17,168 bases of DNA from the NCBI GenBank assembly GCA_036393335.1, contig DASWHD010000131.1, positions 1 to 17,168 of the forward strand. The letters are read 5' to 3'. This document shows, one piece after another, positions 13,633 to 17,168 of this stretch. How positions within the stretch are numbered: position 1 is the stretch's first letter; each line of letters begins with the position of its first letter. The notes under the pieces were generated by a model. That model saw only the letters and a program-made list of their open reading frames with translations. It was not told the DNA's origin and did no database searches. Both the position numbers and the translations under genes were made by a program. Source of the DNA: DASWHD01 sp036393335. GTDB taxonomy: Bacteria > CG2-30-53-67 > CG2-30-70-394.

Positions 13633-13650
13633 TCGCCCGTCCGTTGCCGG

Positions 13651-14196
13651 CTAATGAACCTCCATGACGCGCACCGCAAAGTTCAGAGCTTTTCCGGCCA
13701 GGGGGTGGTTGAGATCCACCACGATCTTGTCGCCCTTGACCTCATGCACCCGCACCGGGCGGCGATTGCCGGCACCGTCGTCGGCGACCAGCATCGTGCC
13801 CGCTACGCGGGCATCTTCGGGGATCAGGCCAGCGTCGACCTCCTGGAAACCCTCCGGGCGGACCGGCCCATACCCTTGCTCCGCGGCGAGCGCAACCTTC
13901 TTGGTGTCGCCTACCTTGAGCCCGGCCAGAGCCTCCTCCAGGGCCGGCAGGATTTGATGGCCGCCCTGTTGAAAGACCAACGGCTGGCCACCGACGTTGC
14001 TGTCGACCTGGGTGCCGTCGTCGAGGGTGAGGGTGTACTCGATGCCCACCTGCTTACCGTCCTCTACCACGACGCTCTTGTTCTCGATCGTGGGGTTCTC
14101 TTTCGGCCCCTCCTCCGCGCGGCCGCCGACCGCCATGACTGCGACGAGACCCACGGATGCGCAAAATACCAGGACCCGGCGACGACCGATGACCAT
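13651..14196 (-). CDS. Exported FKBP-type peptidyl-prolyl isomerase, SlyD-like
   Basis: Peptidyl-prolyl cis-trans isomerase of 181 residues. A signal peptide (about 1-27, cleavage near GRA|EE) directs it to the periplasm, unlike cytoplasmic SlyD. The FKBP fold shows YTLTLDDGTQVDSNVGGQPL, QGGHQILPALEEALAGLKVG and EQGYGPVRPE. A SlyD-type insert-in-flap domain follows (EVDAGLIPEDARVAGTMLV ... VRVHEVKGDKIVVDLNHPLAG), then the return strand ALNFAVRVMEV. The insert domain normally gives chaperone activity. There is no His-rich metal tail. ATG 14196 has AAGGAG eight bases upstream. It is convergent with the methyltransferase, 18 bases apart, with no obvious terminator between. It may help fold exported proteins, such as the proteases nearby, but no operon link supports this. 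Confidence 0.93.
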   Translation of the reverse strand: MVIGRRRVLVFCASVGLVAVMAVGGRAEEGPKENPTIENKSVVVEDGKQVGIEYTLTLDDGTQVDSNVGGQPLVFQQGGHQILPALEEALAGLKVGDTKKVALAAEQGYGPVRPEGFQEVDAGLIPEDARVAGTMLVADDGAGNRRPVRVHEVKGDKIVVDLNHPLAGKALNFAVRVMEVH

Positions 14197-14583
14197 GTGG
14201 TGCTCTCCTTAACCTACTAGACGATGAGGCCGCCCGGAGGGACGGCGAGTGGTTCGAGGGGATCTCCGCAGGCGGTCGGGATGTCTGCCGACGCCGCCCG
14301 GCCATTCAGGCAACCACGCCCTGCCGGTCGTCGACAACGGGTTAGCCCGACGGATGGGTCCGAAGCTGGGTACGGCAACGAAGGGTGCCGTTGGCCTCGA
14401 ACCTAGCACCCTCCGACCGTCACCAACAACTCCCACCACCGCGCGTCACGCCCCCCCGCGAGACCGCAGCCGTAGAGCCGTGGATCCGCAAGACACCGGA
14501 CGCGCCGATCCTTGATCACCCCCCTTGAAGAGCGGCGGTGCCGCGCTGATGCTCGCGCCCCTTCGCCGTCATCCCGGTCCTCC
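14197..14583. other. Divergent intergenic region without a recognised gene
   Basis: This stretch separates the PPIase and transporter starts. It contains the PPIase RBS and two small hairpins, CGGG-TTAG-CCCG (14338-14349) and ACGGCA-N8-TGCCGT (14372-14391). I find no RNA gene, no credible ORF and no strong sigma-70 promoter. Confidence 0.6.
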
Positions 14584-15465
14584 ATGGATAACCCCGAAAT
14601 CCGTCGCGGTGCAGCGCTCATCGTCGCCTCCGGCCTGCTGTTCGCCGCCATGGGGGTGGCGGTGAAGATCGCCTCGCGCAACCTGTCCAACGAGATGGTG
14701 GTCTTCTTCCGCAACGCGGCCGGCCTCGTCGCATTGCTGCCGTGGCTGCTGCGCGGCGGGGTCCCGCCCTTGACCACCGCCTGTTTCCCCCTCCACCTGC
14801 TGCGCGGCGTATCCGGGGTCTCGGCGATGTACTGCTTCTTCTACGCCATCGCCCGGATGCATCTTGCGGAGGCGGTGCTCCTCAACTACACGATGCCGCT
14901 GTTCATCCCCTTCATCGCCCTGGTGTGGCTGGGTGAACCGATTCCCCCCGGCCTCCTCGGTGCCATCACCATCGGCTTCGCCGGCCTCCTGTTGATTCTC
15001 AAGCCGGGGCCCGACCTGTTCGCCTCGGCGGCCCCGGTGGGGCTGGCCTCCGGGGTACTGGCGGCGGTGGCGATGGTCGCCGTCCGGCGCCTGACACGCA
15101 CCGAGCCCACCACCCGGATCGTCTTCTACTTCAGCCTCATCGCCACCCTCATCTCCTCCGTGCCCCTGGCGTGGAGCTGGCAGACCCCCACGCCGGCGCA
15201 ATTGCTGCCGCTCCTGGCCAGCGGGGTGTTCGCCACGGGTGGCCAGCTCCTCCTCACCCGCGGCTACGCCCACGCCCCCGCGGCGCGCCTCGGGCCGTTC
15301 ATCTACCTGGCGGTGGTGTTTGCCGGCCTGTTCGGCTGGGGGCTGTGGCACGAGGTGCCCGACGGCCTGTCCCTCGCCGGCATGGCGATGGTCTGCCTGG
15401 CCGGTGTCATGACTCTACGTGGTGCCGGGCGCAAGGTCGCCCCCGCCACCGGCGCGGCGGAGTAA
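14584..15465 (+). CDS. DMT/EamA family transporter
   Basis: Inner-membrane permease of the drug/metabolite transporter superfamily, 293 residues with about ten membrane helices in two EamA repeats. It starts MDNPEIRRGAALIVASGLLFAAM; repeat 1 includes VKIASRNLSNEMVVFFRN and the helix ending YTMPLFIPFIALVWLGEP; repeat 2 begins around VGLASGVLAAVAMVAVRRL. The P-x-F-x-x-x-x-x-W-x-G-E signature closing repeat 1 is typical. Opening of the frame extends to TTG 14512, but the upstream 24 residues are polar and unlike the family, so ATG 14584 is chosen; it lacks a strong RBS. Transported substrate is unknown. It lies 107 bases ahead of the HAD gene with a possible promoter between, so probably monocistronic. 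Confidence 0.92.
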   Translation: MDNPEIRRGAALIVASGLLFAAMGVAVKIASRNLSNEMVVFFRNAAGLVALLPWLLRGGVPPLTTACFPLHLLRGVSGVSAMYCFFYAIARMHLAEAVLLNYTMPLFIPFIALVWLGEPIPPGLLGAITIGFAGLLLILKPGPDLFASAAPVGLASGVLAAVAMVAVRRLTRTEPTTRIVFYFSLIATLISSVPLAWSWQTPTPAQLLPLLASGVFATGGQLLLTRGYAHAPAARLGPFIYLAVVFAGLFGWGLWHEVPDGLSLAGMAMVCLAGVMTLRGAGRKVAPATGAAE

Positions 15466-15558
15466 CCCTCGTCGTCGTTTTCGCACTCCCCACCCCTGGG
15501 CGGATTCGGCAGGCGGTCTTGCTCAAGCACCGCTCCGCACCACGCCGCCATTCCGGGG

Positions 15559-15564
15559 TATGAT
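15559..15564 (+). promoter_or_regulatory. Candidate -10 box of the HAD phosphatase gene
   Basis: TATGAT ends nine bases before the ATG at 15573. If used, transcription would begin at about 15571, giving a leaderless or near-leaderless mRNA. No RBS is seen before the ATG, which is consistent. No clear -35 box. Confidence 0.4.
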
Positions 15565-15572
15565 CGCTGGCC

Positions 15573-16265
15573 ATGCCTGCCCTGCGCCACATCGAGCTGG
15601 TGATCTGCGACTGCGACGGCACCCTCACCGACAGTCTGGGCGCGATCTCCGATACCTTTCGCCAGGTGCTGGCGGAGCGCGGCCTGCCGCCGATCGAACG
15701 GCAGGTGGTGGAGCGTTACGTGGGCCTCCCCCTCGCGGCCCTGTTCCACGACCTGCTGCCCGACCTGTCGCCGGAGGACAAGCACGCCCTGCAGCGCGAC
15801 TACCAGCGGCTCTACCCGGGGGTCGCCGCCGGCCGCACCCCGCTGTTCGCCGGGGTGCGCGCCGCGCTGGTGACCCTCCACGACCGCGGCCTGCGCCTCG
15901 CGCTGGCCACCGGCAAGAGCCTCGCCGGGGTGCGCCGCTTCCTCGCCGAGGAGGCCCTGGAAGGGACCTTCGAGGCGGTGCGTTGCGCCGACACTGCTGC
16001 GCACCCCAAGCCATACCGCGACATGGTCGAGGAGATCTTGCGGTCGACCGGCGTCGCTCCGCATGCCGCGGTGATGGTGGGGGACACGCCGTTCGACATC
16101 CAGATGGGCCGCGCGGCCGGCGTGGTGACCTGTGGGGTCGCCACCGGCGGTTTCACCGCCGCGGAGTTGGCGGCCCACGGCCCGACGCTCCTTTTACCCC
16201 GCTTCACGGACCTCGTGACAGAGCTCCCGATGCGCGCCGGCACGGCGGGTGACCGGGCGGTGTAG
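15573..16265 (+). CDS. HAD-superfamily phosphatase (subfamily IA, phosphoglycolate phosphatase-like)
   Basis: Cytoplasmic Mg2+-dependent phosphohydrolase of 230 residues. Motif I is LVICDCDGTLTDS, with Asp13 as nucleophile and Asp15 as acid/base. A helical cap follows (about 18-85). Motif II is LALATGKS, the motif III lysine is in HPKPYRDM, and motif IV is VMVGDTPFDIQMGRAAG. Length and motifs match subfamily IA enzymes such as Gph, PpaX and the HAD hydrolases often found beside rluC in gammaproteobacteria. Substrate could be phosphoglycolate, pyrophosphate or a nucleotide. The catalytic set is complete. No operon partner is evident. Confidence 0.93.
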   Translation: MPALRHIELVICDCDGTLTDSLGAISDTFRQVLAERGLPPIERQVVERYVGLPLAALFHDLLPDLSPEDKHALQRDYQRLYPGVAAGRTPLFAGVRAALVTLHDRGLRLALATGKSLAGVRRFLAEEALEGTFEAVRCADTAAHPKPYRDMVEEILRSTGVAPHAAVMVGDTPFDIQMGRAAGVVTCGVATGGFTAAELAAHGPTLLLPRFTDLVTELPMRAGTAGDRAV

Positions 16266-16335
16266 GGCATCTCCATGAGGCCGGGAGCCACGCGCGCCGC
16301 GTGATCCGCGGTACAGGCCGGACGGTAAGGGGGCC

Positions 16336-16425
16336 ATGCTCTCGGACCTCGCTTCCCCCGGCGCCCGGGCGGCGGAGTTGCTCAACACCTCCCTCGCCAT
16401 CGCTCGGGAACAGACGGACGGCTGA
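16336..16425 (+). CDS. Very small ORF or gene remnant
   Basis: A 29-residue frame reads MLSDLASPGARAAELLNTSL then AIAREQTDG and stop. It looks amphipathic and protein-like, and the frame is open upstream to 16279 without a better start. There is no RBS beyond a weak AAGGGGG. It could be the C-terminal scrap of a lost gene or chance. The rest of 16266-16526 shows nothing else. Confidence 0.2.
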   Translation: MLSDLASPGARAAELLNTSLAIAREQTDG

Positions 16426-16526
16426 GCCACCGGCTCACAGACGGGGATCTGGCCGGCGGCGCGCTTGAATAGGATCGGGGCCTTTGCTTGAATTCGCCCG
16501 CCTTTGGGCAACCGCAGCGGCCTACC

Positions 16527-16739
16527 ATGACCATCCCCTCGTTTCACTTCGACATCGAAGAGGTAGACGGCGCGTTTCGCGCGGTGTGTACGGAGTTCGA
16601 CGGCGTGGAGGCCTCCGCCCCATCTCGGGAAGCAGCCATCGACACCCTGGTACGGATGCTGGCCGAGCGGGCGACGCAGCGCACCGCTGCCGGCGAGCCG
16701 CTACCGCCGTCTCTCTACTCTCACCAGCGACCGTTATAG
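16527..16739 (+). CDS. Solitary HicB-like domain protein
   Basis: Small protein of 70 residues with the HicB/DUF1902-like alpha/beta fold: FHFDIEEVDGAFRAVCTEF, then GVEASAPSREAAIDTLVRML and a conserved ending GEPLPPSLYS. HicB proteins usually neutralise a HicA mRNA-cleaving toxin and carry a C-terminal DNA-binding domain. Here both the hicA neighbour and that domain are missing, so it is either a stand-alone member or an orphan. ATG 16527 is chosen because homology begins there. It is 13 bases ahead of the YggX-like gene and probably co-transcribed. Confidence 0.75.
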   Translation: MTIPSFHFDIEEVDGAFRAVCTEFDGVEASAPSREAAIDTLVRMLAERATQRTAAGEPLPPSLYSHQRPL

Positions 16740-16752
16740 CCCGGAGCGTGCG

Positions 16753-16986
16753 ATGACGAGCATTACCTGCGCCCGCTGCCGCCGTCAGGCCTCGCCCATG
16801 GAGTCGTGCGACTTCGGCGGTGCCCTGGGGAAAAAGATCCTCGCCAACACCTGCCCGGCATGCTGGCAGGAGTGGGAGGCGCAGCGGGTGATCGTGATCA
16901 ACGAGTACCGGCTGAACCTCGGCAACCCGCAGCACTACGACACCCTGATGCGGAACATGAAACAGTTCCTCATGCTGCCGGAGTAG
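16753..16986 (+). CDS. YggX-like Fe(2+)-trafficking family protein with two CxxC motifs
   Basis: Small protein of 77 residues matching the YggX (oxidative damage protection / Fe-trafficking) family: GGALGKKILAN, then WQEWEAQRVIVINEYRLNL, and the C-terminal YDTLMRNMKQFL. Standard YggX has one conserved Cys near the N-terminus. This version has Cys6-x2-Cys9, Cys19 and Cys34-x2-Cys37 (TCARC and TCPAC), which could bind a zinc or iron-sulfur centre. Comparable CxxC-bearing members occur outside the enteric type (recollection, unverified). It follows the HicB-like gene by 13 bases. The stop is doubled (TAG TGA in frame). Confidence 0.8.
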   Translation: MTSITCARCRRQASPMESCDFGGALGKKILANTCPACWQEWEAQRVIVINEYRLNLGNPQHYDTLMRNMKQFLMLPE

Positions 16987-16992
16987 TGAATC

Positions 16993-17050
16993 CTCCCCGA
17001 AGGGGAGTCTGATAGGACCCCCTCCCCCCGGGAGGGGGACAGGGGGAGGG
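16993..17050. repeat. C/G-rich palindromic intergenic repeats
   Basis: Two perfect hairpins follow the YggX-like gene: CTCCCC-GAA-GGGGAG (16993-17007) and a 9 bp stem CCCCCTCCC/GGGAGGGGG (17018-17038), then AGGGGGAGGG. Sequences of this kind are common dispersed repeats in proteobacterial spacers. Either may assist termination; no T tract follows. Confidence 0.65.
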
Positions 17051-17155
17051 CGTTGGGGATGAGCACGCTGCCCAACCGCGCCGCCCCCAACCTGCCTCGG
17101 AGGAGGTACCGCTTCGGGGACACCCCGAGCCACGCAGGATTGTTCGGAGGGTCCG

Positions 17156-17168
17156 ATGGTCAGAGCCG
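17156..17168 (+). CDS. Possible start of a further gene (cut by window edge)
   Basis: GGAGG (17146-17150) lies five bases before ATG 17156, and the frame stays open for the four remaining codons (MVRA). Nothing about the product can be said. Confidence 0.25.

Noticed and set aside
14360..14420. T-arm-like GGTTCGA motifs suggesting a tRNA
   Set aside because: The flanking bases do not form T, anticodon or acceptor stems on either strand.
16194..16547. 117-residue minus-strand ORF downstream of the HAD gene
   Set aside because: No RBS or motif, and it overlaps the end of the HAD gene antisense; looks like chance.
16935..17123. 62-residue minus-strand ORF containing LPLSPSRGEGVL
   Set aside because: This is the familiar translation of C/G-rich intergenic repeats, overlapping the repeat at 16993-17050.

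Overview
This is a GC-rich (roughly two-thirds G+C by eye) bacterial chromosomal segment. The gene set points to a gammaproteobacterium, perhaps a Chromatiales or Ectothiorhodospiraceae-like lineage: separate glyQ and glyS, a SlyD-type exported PPIase, a YggX-family protein, a YidD paralogue, a sigma-54-type promoter, and AT-biased non-coding spacers between GC-rich genes. The class is a reasonable inference; the family is a guess.

Layout. Minus-strand glyQ-glyS (1-2009, glyS cut by the window edge) is interrupted by a long-hairpin intergenic repeat. From 2265 to 10911 lies the most distinctive region: two diverged copies of a two-gene cassette. Each copy is a polyglycine-tethered lipoprotein with Asp-rich calcium-type repeats and a beta-propeller-like C-terminal half. 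It overlaps by ATGA with a secreted subtilisin-family (S8) protease that has a propeptide and an intact catalytic triad. Between the copies sits a minus-strand pair, a TPR-like membrane protein and a YidD-domain protein. Heptanucleotide repeats in inverted orientation (10914-11090) separate the second cassette from a minus-strand rhodanese gene.

The stretch 11491-12628 has no intact gene. It holds a minus-strand sigma-54 (-24/-12) promoter with near-consensus spacing and a possible upstream activator palindrome. About 150-190 bases downstream is a strong rho-independent terminator, so this looks like an unannotated small RNA. It also holds a small gene broken by a GC dinucleotide slip.

From 12629 a small membrane protein with methionine at every fourth residue and a glycine zipper is translationally coupled to a SAM-dependent methyltransferase. 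Then follow a convergent exported FKBP-type PPIase, a DMT/EamA transporter, a HAD phosphatase, a solitary HicB-like protein and a YggX-like protein carrying extra CxxC motifs. The window closes with palindromic C/G-rich repeats and the probable start of another gene.

The best candidates for undescribed biology are the duplicated lipoprotein-subtilase cassette, the methionine-ladder membrane protein with its methyltransferase, and the sigma-54-driven small RNA.
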